From NCBI GenBank assembly GCA_029012085.1, contig JAQXLK010000023.1, forward strand, positions 1-47,565: a DNA stretch of 47,565 nt. Reading direction: 5' to 3'. This document shows positions 14,934-24,075 of this stretch, piece by piece; within the stretch, counting starts at the first letter, position 1; each line of letters opens with the position of its first letter. The notes below the pieces were generated by a model. It had not been told where the DNA came from. It ran no database searches and saw only the letters and a list, made by a program, of their open reading frames with translations. The translations under genes were made by a program, and so were the position numbers. The DNA comes from Clostridiales bacterium. Its GTDB lineage: Bacteria; Bacillota; Clostridia; Lachnospirales; Lachnospiraceae.

Positions 14934-16460
14934 CTATGATTTAATAGCCATTGCCATGACTTTTTCTTCACTTGCATCTTCTGCAAGCAACTCGCCTGTA
15001 ATCGTACCCTCTGACATAACATAAAGACGGTCGCTCATACCTAAAACCTCTGGAAGTTCTGAAGAAATCATAATAATACTCATGCCTTCATCAACCAGCT
15101 TATTCATCAAAGAATATATTTCATATTTGGCGCCAACATCAATTCCTCTCGTTGGCTCATCCAAAATCAGCACATGCGGCTTCGCAAACATCCATTTTGC
15201 AATCTGAACCTTCTGCTGATTACCACCACTCAAATTGCCAACTTTTTGTTCTATGGAAGGCGCTTTAATATTAATTGACTGTTTGTAACTGTTTGCTACA
15301 TTTATTTCTTCATTCTCATTAATTGCAATTCCCTCTACCAGTGCTTCCAGATTCGCAATGGTTGTATTATAACGGATATCCTGCATCAGAATCAGTCCAT
15401 TTCCCTTTCGGTCTTCTGATACATATGCAAGTCCTGACTTAATTGCTTCTTTCGGATGCTTGAAATTCACTTTCTTGCCATCCATGTACAATTCTCCACC
15501 GGTCAGTTTGTATTTGGTTGGATTTCCAAACATACTGAGTGCAAGTTCCGTTCGTCCTGCTCCCATCAGTCCCTGAATTCCAACAATCTCGCCTCTTCTT
15601 ACATTAATATTCACTTTATGTAGAATCTCACGATTCTTAACAGGATCAAATACGGTCCAATCCTTTAATTCCAATGCCACTTTGCCAAATTCATGTTTTT
15701 CACGTTTTGGATAAATATTATCCATCTCACGTCCTACCATATGCTTGATAATCTCAGCCTCTTCGATGGTGCGTTCATTTGCATCTAACGAACAGATTGT
15801 TGCTCCATCTCTAAGAACAGTGATTGTATCTGCTATCGCTGTAATCTCACGTAACTTGTGGGATATCATGATACAGGTTACCCCCTGCGCTTTCAACTCC
15901 CGAATCAGGTTTAGAAGATTCTGGCTGTCATCCTCATTCAAAGATGCAGTCGGTTCATCTAATATTAATAACTTAACATTCTTACTTAGTGCTTTTGCAA
16001 TCTCTACCAACTGCTGATTGCCTACACCAAGATTCTTTACCTTCATAGACGGATCCGCTTTCAATCCTACCTTTCCCAGCATCTCTGCAGCCCGTACTAT
16101 TGTCTCATTCCAATCAATACTTTTTCCCTTGAGAATCTCATGCCCAAAGAAGATGTTCTCATATATGCTAAGTTCAGGAATCAGTGCAAGCTCCTGATAA
16201 ATAATAACAATTCCCTTCTCCTCGCTATCTGAAATCTTCTTAAAGTTCTGAACTTCTCCATTATATACGATATCTCCTGAATATGTACCATGAGGATAAA
16301 CTCCGGATAATACTTTCATCAGTGTGGATTTTCCCGCACCATTCTCTCCTACAAGACAATGAATTTCACCACGCTTTACTTTGAAATTTACGTTATCCAG
16401 TGCTTTTACTCCCGGAAATTCTTTTGTGATTTGTTTCATTTCCAGTATATAATCACTCAT
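14934..16460 (-). CDS. mmsA: Multiple-monosaccharide ABC importer, tandem ATPase subunit
   Basis: A 508-residue double ATPase of the MglA/XylG/GguA type. The first domain has Walker A GENGAGKST near residue 39 and Walker B LLILDEPTAS near 163. The second has the degenerate Walker A GLMGAGRTEL near 297, signature LSGGNQQKVQIAKW near 407 and Walker B VLILDEPTRGIDVG near 430, as usual for sugar importers where the second site is altered. The inserted GNPTKYKLTGGELYMDG segment resembles the MmsA group. It follows the binding-protein gene across a hairpin-containing spacer. Confidence 0.94.
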   Translation of the reverse strand: MSDYILEMKQITKEFPGVKALDNVNFKVKRGEIHCLVGENGAGKSTLMKVLSGVYPHGTYSGDIVYNGEVQNFKKISDSEEKGIVIIYQELALIPELSIYENIFFGHEILKGKSIDWNETIVRAAEMLGKVGLKADPSMKVKNLGVGNQQLVEIAKALSKNVKLLILDEPTASLNEDDSQNLLNLIRELKAQGVTCIMISHKLREITAIADTITVLRDGATICSLDANERTIEEAEIIKHMVGREMDNIYPKREKHEFGKVALELKDWTVFDPVKNREILHKVNINVRRGEIVGIQGLMGAGRTELALSMFGNPTKYKLTGGELYMDGKKVNFKHPKEAIKSGLAYVSEDRKGNGLILMQDIRYNTTIANLEALVEGIAINENEEINVANSYKQSINIKAPSIEQKVGNLSGGNQQKVQIAKWMFAKPHVLILDEPTRGIDVGAKYEIYSLMNKLVDEGMSIIMISSELPEVLGMSDRLYVMSEGTITGELLAEDASEEKVMAMAIKS

Positions 16461-16482
16461 AGGAAACCTCCCTTCATAGAAA

Positions 16483-16506
16483 CACCGGCTTTTTTCAAAG
16501 CCGGTG
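16483..16506 (-). terminator. Intercistronic hairpin between chvE and mmsA
   Basis: CACCGGCTTT and AAAGCCGGTG form a perfect ten-base stem with a four-base loop, 20 bases after the binding-protein stop and just before the mmsA ribosome site, followed by a short TTT. In ABC importers such stems usually let most transcripts stop or be stabilised after the binding-protein gene, giving excess binding protein. Confidence 0.7.
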
Positions 16507-16526
16507 CATCTAAAATTATTTCTTCA

Positions 16527-17702
16527 TTACTCTAAGCCTGTGAAATCAGATGCTTCATAGTATCCAGAATCAATCAATGCTGATTTTACATTGTCTTTGG
16601 TTACTACAACGATTGCTGTCTGTTTTGCAGGAACATCAATCTTCTCATTATTGTATGAAGAATCTGTTGCCGGCTCTTTTCCATCTAAGATGTCTACTGC
16701 CATTGCTACGGAGTCTGCTGCCAATGTTCTTGTATCCTTGAATACTGTCATAGACTGCTTACCATCAATGATGTACTGAACAGATGCTTTCTCTGAATCC
16801 TGTCCGGAAATTACATAGCTTGAGATATCTTTATCTGTTGCAAATACATCAGCGATAGAACGAGCGGTTCCATCATTCGGAGCTAATACTAATACATCGC
16901 CCTTTGCATCAGCACCAGCAGCTGTTAAGTGTGCTTCTGCTTTTGATTTTGCTTCATTGAAATCCCAGTTTGTTGTAACCTGTCCGATAATCTTACTAAT
17001 CTCTTCTCTGCTTAACTCTGCTTTATCCTTTAAAGCTTCTGCTTCAGAAGAGTTTGCAATCTTAAATGTGCCATCAGCAATCTTTGGCTGAAGAACACTC
17101 CATGCACCTTCGAAGAAAATGAATGCATTATTATCTGTTGCAGCACCAGCATATAAGTAAAGTGGAACATCGCTTCCTTCCGGTGCATTGTCAATCAGGT
17201 ACTGACCCTGTGCCTCACCTACTGCAAAACTATCAAATGTTACATAATAATCAACTGCATCGGTTCCTGTAATCAAACGGTCATATGCGATTACCTTAAC
17301 ACCTGCATCTCTTGCTTCTTCTACTGCTGCAGATGCTGCTGCACCATCCTGTGCACAAATAATAAGTACTTTGATTCCTTTTGAAATTAATGTCTCTACA
17401 TTTGTTTTCTCTGTTGCGGAAGAGCCCTGGCTGAATAATACCTGATTGGTAAATCCTGCATCACCAAGAATCTGCTCAAACTGTTTCTGATCCTGTAACC
17501 ATCTTGGCTCATCCTTTGTCGGTAATACAATACCTACCTGAATATCTCCGCCATCTCCACTGGTATCTTCTACTTTTGCGCTGCTACTATCATCCGCTCC
17601 TCCAGCGCTTTCAGTAGATGTGGTACTTCCACCGCCACAACCAGTTACCATACCTACAACCATTACGGCTGCCATTAAAAAACCTAATAACTTTTTCTTC
17701 AT
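16527..17702 (-). CDS. chvE: Sugar-binding lipoprotein of the multiple-monosaccharide importer
   Basis: A 391-residue periplasmic-binding-protein-fold lipoprotein. It starts MKKKLLGFLMAAVMVVGM and has the lipobox VTGC with the lipidated cysteine near residue 22, then a Gly/Ser/Thr linker and a type I two-lobe sugar-binding domain (VGIVLPTKDEPRWLQDQ, YDRLITGTDAVDYYVTFDS, VLAPNDGTARSIAD, SGQDSEKASVQYI). These segments match ChvE/xylose-binding proteins that take several aldoses. ATG 17702 is preferred over 17717, whose codon lies within the GGAGG ribosome site. Its promoter has a good -10 and poor -35, fitting activation by the adjacent YesN-type regulator. Confidence 0.9.
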   Translation of the reverse strand: MKKKLLGFLMAAVMVVGMVTGCGGGSTTSTESAGGADDSSSAKVEDTSGDGGDIQVGIVLPTKDEPRWLQDQKQFEQILGDAGFTNQVLFSQGSSATEKTNVETLISKGIKVLIICAQDGAAASAAVEEARDAGVKVIAYDRLITGTDAVDYYVTFDSFAVGEAQGQYLIDNAPEGSDVPLYLYAGAATDNNAFIFFEGAWSVLQPKIADGTFKIANSSEAEALKDKAELSREEISKIIGQVTTNWDFNEAKSKAEAHLTAAGADAKGDVLVLAPNDGTARSIADVFATDKDISSYVISGQDSEKASVQYIIDGKQSMTVFKDTRTLAADSVAMAVDILDGKEPATDSSYNNEKIDVPAKQTAIVVVTKDNVKSALIDSGYYEASDFTGLE

Positions 17703-17752
17703 ACGCCCTACCTCCATAAAAAAATTTTATAGTGATTTTTTTCATCAAGGTC

Positions 17753-17781
17753 ATTATATCATCTAACTGTCTGTATTAACT
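17753..17781 (-). promoter_or_regulatory. Probable activator-dependent promoter of the sugar importer
   Basis: A TATAAT box on the minus strand (17753-17758) has no recognisable -35 at 16-18 bases. It is 51 bases upstream of the binding-protein start. A weak -35 is what one expects for a gene activated by the AraC-type response regulator encoded just upstream. Confidence 0.45.
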
Positions 17782-17894
17782 TGTCACTTACTGTGAATTT
17801 TTGTATTTCACTCCGGTCTTTTATCAGGTATTAGCACATATTTGTTTTCATGTTGTCCTAGCCAAAAAAATGCTATCTGTGCAGATTCTTTTTG

Positions 17895-19496
17895 CTATTT
17901 TTCTTCTTTATATTCCGTTGGTGACACTCCAACATTTTTCTTAAAGGTACGGCTGAAATAATTGGCATCTGAATACCCTACCTCCATACAGATTTCTTTC
18001 ATACTTTTAGAAGAATTGCGCAATAATTCTTTTGCTCTTTCAATTCTCACACTTGTAAGATACTCAATAAATGTATTTCCGGTTTTCTTTTTAAAAAGCT
18101 TACTCAAATAATATGGACTAATTTGCAGTTCCTTTGAAACTTCATCCAACACAATATCTTTTGAATAATTCTGTTCAATATAAAGCTGTGCTTTCTTTAC
18201 AATGTCCACCGTACTTTCTTCTTTTTTCGTTAAAATATTGCGGCATACCTGGCTGATTTTTGCCTCAAACCATTCATATAACTGCTGGTAGCTTTGCATC
18301 TCCATAATGGTCTGCAGATATTCACTTCTCATATTAAAGCGATATACCATTCCCCCACTTTCAAATCCAATATTTTCTGCCTTTAAAACAAATTCCAATA
18401 CCTTTAATTTGATATCCATAACATTTTGGCCATGACTTTCCACCATCCAGTCAAAAAAACTTTTAGCGTAATAAATGGATTTACTAAGATTACCGGTCTC
18501 AATATTTTTGAATAACAGGGTCTCTGTTTCAATCGGATAATCTTCTTCATAATTGCAAAGAATTGGAAGGTCATTTACATGAACGACGGAATCGGAACTG
18601 TTATATGCCAAGGAACGCATTGCTTCATTATAGGATTCTGACAGACCGTAAATCTCATGAATACCACCAATTCCCAACCGAAACTTCGCATCAAAGGTCT
18701 GACGAAGCTCCCGTACCATCTTTCTTCCATTCTCGATGGTAGCGATACGCATCTCATATTCCTCATCCTGAGTTGGAATATCACATGGTACAAAGGCAAG
18801 AATCATATTTCCCATCATCGCCCCTACACAGCAGTGAAAAAAGGACTTCATGACATCTTTCATTCTGGTATACTCTTTTTGAAGACGAACACTGGTTCCA
18901 ATCACATTCTCCATCTGTTCTTTATCTGACAGTTCTCCAAACTGTAACGACATTAGATATCCAGCCTCTTCCTCGATGCTAAGAAGTGTCCGGAAATTAT
19001 CCACTTCTTCTTTTCCGTTGTTCTGATAAAGCAGAGAATAGATAAATCCATTTTCAATAATCGGCGTTACAATCTCTAATTTTTCTTTATTTGCCAAATC
19101 CACACTGCGTCGCTGCTTTGCTTCATCAACCTGCTTCATTGCAGTCTGCAGTGTTTTCACAATCACATCCTTCTCTATCGGTTTGTTGATATAATCTAAT
19201 ACTCCAATTCCAATTGCATCCTTTGCATAATCAAATTTTACATAAGCACTTACTACAATAAAAATGATATGAGGATTATTCTTACGAATTTCCCGCATTG
19301 CTTCTATACCATTAATTCCCGGCATCTGAATATCCATAAAAACGATATCCGGACGAAAATACTCCGCCAATTCAATTACTTTTCTACCGGTTTTTGCAGA
19401 TTCGATGATACATTCATCTTGAAAATTCCGTTCGATAATAAATTTTAATGCATCAATCACAATACTTTCGTCATCTGCTATCATAATCTTATACAT
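17895..19496 (-). CDS. YesN-like response regulator with AraC-type DNA-binding domain
   Basis: A 533-residue regulator. Residues 1-125 are a receiver domain: acidic pair D8/D9, phosphoacceptor D55 in VFMDIQMPG, and K in the YINKPIE motif. A long middle section (130-420) of the type seen in Firmicute YesN proteins has no named enzymatic motif. The last 110 residues are an AraC-family double helix-turn-helix (YIEQNYSKDIVLDEVSKEL, then ICMEVGYSDANYFSRTFKK). I start at ATG 19496, eight bases inside the end of the kinase gene, with GGAGAA as ribosome site. It should be phosphorylated by the overlapping kinase and activate the sugar importer next door. Confidence 0.93.
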   Translation of the reverse strand: MYKIMIADDESIVIDALKFIIERNFQDECIIESAKTGRKVIELAEYFRPDIVFMDIQMPGINGIEAMREIRKNNPHIIFIVVSAYVKFDYAKDAIGIGVLDYINKPIEKDVIVKTLQTAMKQVDEAKQRRSVDLANKEKLEIVTPIIENGFIYSLLYQNNGKEEVDNFRTLLSIEEEAGYLMSLQFGELSDKEQMENVIGTSVRLQKEYTRMKDVMKSFFHCCVGAMMGNMILAFVPCDIPTQDEEYEMRIATIENGRKMVRELRQTFDAKFRLGIGGIHEIYGLSESYNEAMRSLAYNSSDSVVHVNDLPILCNYEEDYPIETETLLFKNIETGNLSKSIYYAKSFFDWMVESHGQNVMDIKLKVLEFVLKAENIGFESGGMVYRFNMRSEYLQTIMEMQSYQQLYEWFEAKISQVCRNILTKKEESTVDIVKKAQLYIEQNYSKDIVLDEVSKELQISPYYLSKLFKKKTGNTFIEYLTSVRIERAKELLRNSSKSMKEICMEVGYSDANYFSRTFKKNVGVSPTEYKEEK

Positions 19497-20976
19497 TGTC
19501 GTTCTCCTTCTGTGCTGCCGGAATATAGATTGCAACTTCTGTTCCCATATCCTTACCTACACTTGTAATTTCTACTACATTTTCGCAATTATAAAATGTA
19601 CGAAGCCTCGTAATCACATTATCCAATCCAATTCCCCTTGCTGCCTCGCCATCCGGCTTTTCCAATTCTGTATTATTTAGAATGGTTTCAATCTGTTTTT
19701 TCGTCATGCCGATTCCATTGTCTATAACAGATACAACCACATAATCTGATTCCTTTACTACTGATAATTTAATTCTTTTTTCCCATCCAATATCATGCAA
19801 TCCGTGTTTGATACAGTTTTCAACAATAGGCTGTAAAATCATACTTGGAACACTGATATTTAACAATTCTTTTTCCACCTGTTTATCATAGTGAATCTCT
19901 CCTGCATAACGTACATTTAAGATATAGATATAATTGTCCACCAGCTCAATTTCCTCCTGAATAGTGGATAATGCATCATTTTTCTTTACCATAAAGCGAA
20001 AAAAATCCGCCACCTTATGTATATAGCGGTAAGTCTTGTCTGCATCCTCCAACATCGCCAGCTGCGCACCTGCATTTAATGTATTAAACAAAAAATGAGG
20101 ATTAATCTGTGCCTGCAGATATTTTAACTGGGCATCCTTTAAATAGGCTTCCATTCGAATCGCATTTTCCCTCAGGGCACTTTCTGCCTCAACACTCTGC
20201 CGCAGTTTCTCAATATATTCTTTCAGACTGCGGACCATCTGGTTAAAAGCCCGGATTACAATTCCTATCTCTGTTTGATTATTACTTTCAATCAACTGCA
20301 CCTCAAGATTCCCTTTACCAACCTCTTTTGCAGTTTCCGCCAGCTCTTTCAATGGCTTTGTCATTCTTCTAATCAATACAATAATCAGGCAGACATTCAA
20401 AAAACCGGTCACCATAAGAATGATGCTGTACATCATCTCCGTAAAATGAACAGAATCCAGCAGTTGAGCATACGTATCGGAATTATTTCGAAACAATGTA
20501 CTATTCAGATTATTAATGCATGTAACCAGATAATCAAACAATTCACTTGCTTGCTCATTATACGTCATATACCCTTCAATATCTCTTCCAGGTTTTGCAA
20601 TCAATGCCCTGTTAACAATGATCAGATAGCTCTCCGACATATTTCGAATATTCTTCTCCATAATCAGATTCTCCGAATCCACAACATCTGAATTCAACGT
20701 TTTTAGAAGTTCTTTATATTCTTCTTCCCTTTTATAAAACTGGTTCAAGGCATCTTCACTCCTGGTATTGAGGTATTCCGTTACACAGGATTGAATCTCA
20801 TCCAGATTCTCCCGAAGTTCCATTAAATTTTTGTTACCTACATAAGTCTTATCCACATTTTCAATGATAGTATTCATATTGCTGTAAATATATAGATTAA
20901 CAAGAAACAACACAGAAAAAGTGAATAAAAAGATACACAATGCCTGATTTTGAAATGTCCACCTTCTTTTATTCAT
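19489..20976 (-). CDS. LytS/YesM-like sensor histidine kinase
   Basis: A 495-residue membrane kinase. One helix at about residues 12-31 and a second at about 183-203 enclose an extracellular helical sensor region, followed by a HAMP linker (RRMTKPLKELAETAKEVG), the His_kinase dimerisation domain with the acceptor in QINPHFLFNTL near residue 296, and an ATPase domain with NCIKHGL, DNGIGM and GIGLDNV. The start overlaps the upstream sensor gene by eight bases; AGAGAGG is the ribosome site. The extracellular part probably interacts with the membrane-anchored binding protein encoded just upstream, as in the XylFII-LytS-YesN system of clostridia. Confidence 0.93.
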   Translation of the reverse strand: MNKRRWTFQNQALCIFLFTFSVLFLVNLYIYSNMNTIIENVDKTYVGNKNLMELRENLDEIQSCVTEYLNTRSEDALNQFYKREEEYKELLKTLNSDVVDSENLIMEKNIRNMSESYLIIVNRALIAKPGRDIEGYMTYNEQASELFDYLVTCINNLNSTLFRNNSDTYAQLLDSVHFTEMMYSIILMVTGFLNVCLIIVLIRRMTKPLKELAETAKEVGKGNLEVQLIESNNQTEIGIVIRAFNQMVRSLKEYIEKLRQSVEAESALRENAIRMEAYLKDAQLKYLQAQINPHFLFNTLNAGAQLAMLEDADKTYRYIHKVADFFRFMVKKNDALSTIQEEIELVDNYIYILNVRYAGEIHYDKQVEKELLNISVPSMILQPIVENCIKHGLHDIGWEKRIKLSVVKESDYVVVSVIDNGIGMTKKQIETILNNTELEKPDGEAARGIGLDNVITRLRTFYNCENVVEITSVGKDMGTEVAIYIPAAQKENDNV

Positions 20977-22009
20977 CTTCTATATACCTCTCTACATTTT
21001 CTTTTGTAATGACCATATCATCTACTATAATGTAATCATTTACACTTTCATTCTCAATGTAGTAATTCAGGGCATCTACGCAAAGCATGCCTGCCTGCTT
21101 CGTATCCACATCAATCAGTGCGGCAATTCCTCCATCACGAACAGCTTTAATCAAAGATTCAGACACACAGGAACCAATAATCTGTACCTTTCCTTCCAAA
21201 TCATAATCAATCAAAAACTGATATACAGTTTTCGTATCCTGTTCATCCATGCAAAGCAAAATATCAGGTCGCTCCCCCTCATCCAGCAGAATTTCTTTGA
21301 TTTTATCAGAGATTTCAGATTGCGCTCCGTCGCCTAAGCGTTCCGTCCGAAAACTCACCTGTAAATGATTGCCCTCATTTTCCAAAGTCTCCTGAATTCC
21401 CGACCTTATCTCACCTACATTCCCTTTCGCAGTCTCATTTATCAAAAGAACAACTTTAGGATTTCTCTTCTCCGTTATATTGATAATCTGACGACCATAC
21501 TCCCTTCCCAGATCATAATCCCCTAATTCAATGAAACTCTTCCGTCTGCTGCCGGTACAATCAGACAAAATGGTAACAACCGGAATCCCCTGTTCTGAAG
21601 CCTGGTTAACGGCCATTCTGACATCATCTTCGTCTGCTCCCTCTAAAATGATACCATCCACCTTCATTGCCATCGCCATCTTCAGGTAATCTACAAGCCC
21701 ATAATCCGCTTGTGCATAATTACCCAGTTGTTCTACGTAAACTCCTTTTTGCTTTCCATATGTTCTCGCCTCTTCATATATCCTGTCTGATATAAAAGAA
21801 TTCCCCGTCTGATTCACAAACATATAATGTCTTTTGTACTGTATTTCGCTACCCTCGTTCTCTCTTGTCTGAATCTGGGTAAACACAATTAATCCTATAA
21901 TGGTTGCCACAAAGAAACCTGACAGAAGAATAATAACCGCCCAATATTGGTCCAAAACCTTTTTCAGTTTTACAATATGCAGCTTTTTTTTATTATTCTT
22001 TGAGTTCAT
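20969..22009 (-). CDS. Membrane-anchored sugar-binding sensor protein, XylFII-like
   Basis: A 346-residue protein with an N-terminal cytoplasmic basic segment, one helix (WAVIILLSGFFVATIIGLIV, about residues 24-43) and an extracellular type I periplasmic-binding-protein domain (DYLKMAMAMKVDGIILEGAD, VNQASEQGIPVVTI, VVLLINETAKGNVGEIRSGI, IIGSCVSESLIKAV). No lipobox: it is anchored, so it is a sensor rather than a delivery protein. The frame also offers ATG 22024, but a transcript from the -10 at 22034 would leave almost no leader, while ATG 22009 has GGGAAG seven bases before it; the choice is uncertain. It overlaps the kinase gene and likely presents bound sugar to that kinase. Confidence 0.85.
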   Translation of the reverse strand: MNSKNNKKKLHIVKLKKVLDQYWAVIILLSGFFVATIIGLIVFTQIQTRENEGSEIQYKRHYMFVNQTGNSFISDRIYEEARTYGKQKGVYVEQLGNYAQADYGLVDYLKMAMAMKVDGIILEGADEDDVRMAVNQASEQGIPVVTILSDCTGSRRKSFIELGDYDLGREYGRQIINITEKRNPKVVLLINETAKGNVGEIRSGIQETLENEGNHLQVSFRTERLGDGAQSEISDKIKEILLDEGERPDILLCMDEQDTKTVYQFLIDYDLEGKVQIIGSCVSESLIKAVRDGGIAALIDVDTKQAGMLCVDALNYYIENESVNDYIIVDDMVITKENVERYIEDE

Positions 22010-22033
22010 TTGTACACTTCCCATGTTAGATAT

Positions 22034-22068
22034 ATTATAACACGAGGGTCAAATACCTTTGACCCTCA
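22034..22068 (-). promoter_or_regulatory. Extended -10 promoter next to a terminator-like hairpin
   Basis: Minus strand TGTTATAAT (TATAAT at 22034-22039) is an extended -10 box. Directly upstream, GAGGGTCAAA and TTTGACCCTC form a perfect ten-base stem with a four-base loop (22045-22068), located ten bases past the chemoreceptor stop. The stem may end the chemoreceptor transcript while covering the -35 region of the sensor operon promoter. Confidence 0.55.
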
Positions 22069-22077
22069 CTGATATCA

Positions 22078-23757
22078 TCAGATTACAAACTGATCTACTA
22101 CCTGACTAAGATCATCTGAGCTTGCCTTTGTCTGGTCAGCAAGTTTATATACCTTGGTAACCATTTCCAGCAAATGTCTTGACTGATCCTCAACATCCGA
22201 AATACCTCTTGTACTATCATTAATACTTTCGGATATCTCATCAATTCCTCCCTTAATCTCTTCTGTCATGGAATGAAGTAAATCTACGGAGGCACTGATT
22301 TTTGTCATATTGTTTTCTATTTCTTTTGAATCCTCTAAATAAACTCTACTGGTTTCCAGAAAATTCTCATAGTCCTTTATAATGGTACCCTGCAAAAACT
22401 CCACAGTCTTCTCCATACACAGAAGCGCATCTTTGGTAACACTACGAATATGCTCGGTTGTATCCATGATACTGGATGCCAGTCCATTGGACTGCTGAGC
22501 CAGGTTGCTGATTTCTCCTGCAACTACTGCAAAACCCTTTCCCTGCTCTCCTGCACGGGCTGCTTCAATCGAAGCATTCAAAGCTAATAACTCTGTCTGG
22601 TCTGTTATCGCCACGATACCTGTAGTCAGCTCATTGATTCGGTCAATCTCTTTTGAACGCTCCATAATAGCCTGAGATTCTTCTTTCAAAGTCTGATACA
22701 TCTGCGTTGTCTTTCGACTGGCTACCTCGGTACTTGCCTTCATCGCTTCTGCGTTATGTATAACCTTGCAGACAGCTTCTACACCTTTTTGAGTCTGACC
22801 ATTAATTTCCTGTACGTTCTCATTAATTCCACCTACATTGTTGTCAATTTGCCGCGCGCTCTCCTGATTGCACCTCATTAAATCAGAAAGTGCGGAAGCC
22901 GTCTGACTGTTCTTCTCAGAATGATTCTCTAATACTTCTACCATCTCACCCAAATGATCTGCATCTGTCACCAAGTCACCTGACACCGATGACATCTTCT
23001 CCACCATGCCAATTAATACCTGACGCATCTGTTCCATTGCACGACTCATGTCCCCAATCTCATCCTTTTGATTCATACTCTTTTTCAATTCATTCTGGCT
23101 TGTAAAATCCAATGATGCACATTGTCCAATCACCTTATTCACACGCTTCAATGGTTTTGAAATCAAACCGGCAAAAACAAGAGATACTACTAATGCTACA
23201 ACAATCGCAATCAACGCAGCCGCCATATTTGTCTTTACCAGTGCGGATGCCATACTGGCAGCATCCTGCTTCTCTGCGATAATCATTACAATACTTCCTA
23301 TACTGTCAAGTACGTAATAACCCATCATCATCTCTTTTCCATTGTCATTGTATTCTACCACTTTCGGCTCAATATCCGGATTCAGACCACTATTTACCTC
23401 ATTTACAATCTGAACTGCAGTCTCATTCGCATTATCCGTTCCAATCATACTTTCATCCGGATGATATAACACTTTATTACTTGAGCTTACAAAATATGGA
23501 TAACAGGAATCCACGCCATCCACCTTTACACCTTGAAATAATTCCTGTAATTCTTCCTGTAAAATCATGGAATTACCATTCTGCTGGATACGAATCTCCA
23601 CCATCTTTCCATATGCTTTTGCCAGATTCAACATATTATTCGATACACTGTCCGTAATCAACACCTGTGCCCTTGGCAAAGAAATGATGAGATTCATCAC
23701 AATTGCAACTGCCGCACACATAATTCCCATAAATGTAACCTTTGCTCTCAGTTTCAT
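22078..23757 (-). CDS. Methyl-accepting chemotaxis protein with extracellular Cache-type sensor
   Basis: A 559-residue chemoreceptor. A signal-anchor helix (residues 8-28) is followed by an extracellular sensor with the Cache-like stretch SNKVLYHPDESMIGTDN, a second helix near 175-196 (AALIAIVVALVVSLVFAGLI), a HAMP domain (SKPLKRVNKVIG) and a long cytoplasmic coiled coil whose tip carries the conserved LLALNASIEAARAGEQGKGF and VVAGEISNLA. It reports ligand binding to CheA/CheW, not encoded here. ATG 23757 is chosen over GTG/ATG codons upstream because GGAGGGG lies six bases before it. Placed next to the sugar sensor and importer, it probably steers cells toward the same sugars. Confidence 0.93.
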   Translation of the reverse strand: MKLRAKVTFMGIMCAAVAIVMNLIISLPRAQVLITDSVSNNMLNLAKAYGKMVEIRIQQNGNSMILQEELQELFQGVKVDGVDSCYPYFVSSSNKVLYHPDESMIGTDNANETAVQIVNEVNSGLNPDIEPKVVEYNDNGKEMMMGYYVLDSIGSIVMIIAEKQDAASMASALVKTNMAAALIAIVVALVVSLVFAGLISKPLKRVNKVIGQCASLDFTSQNELKKSMNQKDEIGDMSRAMEQMRQVLIGMVEKMSSVSGDLVTDADHLGEMVEVLENHSEKNSQTASALSDLMRCNQESARQIDNNVGGINENVQEINGQTQKGVEAVCKVIHNAEAMKASTEVASRKTTQMYQTLKEESQAIMERSKEIDRINELTTGIVAITDQTELLALNASIEAARAGEQGKGFAVVAGEISNLAQQSNGLASSIMDTTEHIRSVTKDALLCMEKTVEFLQGTIIKDYENFLETSRVYLEDSKEIENNMTKISASVDLLHSMTEEIKGGIDEISESINDSTRGISDVEDQSRHLLEMVTKVYKLADQTKASSDDLSQVVDQFVI

Positions 23758-23810
23758 GGTCACCCCTCCAATCCACATTTTTGATTCACGTTCTCTTTAT
23801 TAATGGTAAT

Positions 23811-23839
23811 ATTATACTATAGAATTACTTTTTTCACAA
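23811..23839 (-). promoter_or_regulatory. Promoter of the chemoreceptor gene
   Basis: TTGTGA (23834-23839), 17-base spacer and TATAAT (23811-23816) on the minus strand, 54 bases before the start codon. It looks like a housekeeping sigma-A promoter; no TAAA/GCCGATAA flagellar sigma motif is visible. Confidence 0.75.
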
Positions 23840-23936
23840 GATTTTACTTTTTGCCGTTCCACATTGTTTGGCATCTGTTCGTCCAATATTCTGTTTATCT
23901 AGTTATTTCACCCATTATAGCATGCAAATGACATGC
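23840..23936. other. Intergenic sequence with a GCATG inverted repeat
   Basis: GCATG (23920-23924), seven bases, CATGC (23932-23936), also readable as a direct repeat of ATGCAAA. A second TATAAT (23914-23919) overlaps it on the minus strand without a proper -35. Otherwise the 23758-24075 interval holds the chemoreceptor promoter, the terminator at 23937-23974 and about 100 bases in which I see nothing. Confidence 0.35.
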
Positions 23937-23974
23937 AAAAAAAGGCCGTCACCCTATCTAAGGTGACAGCCTTT
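23937..23974 (-). terminator. Rho-independent terminator of the 1160-residue surface-protein gene
   Basis: Minus strand AAAGGC-t-GTCACC pairs with GGTGAC-g-GCCTTT (one mismatch), followed by seven T. Lies about 100 bases past the stop codon at 24076. Confidence 0.85.
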
Positions 23975-24075
23975 ACTCTGTATTACCATATTAATCCAGC
24001 CATACCTCACAACACCATTCTTTTATGAGATATACATTACTTAATCTTCAACGTAATACTTAAGACACTTTAATA

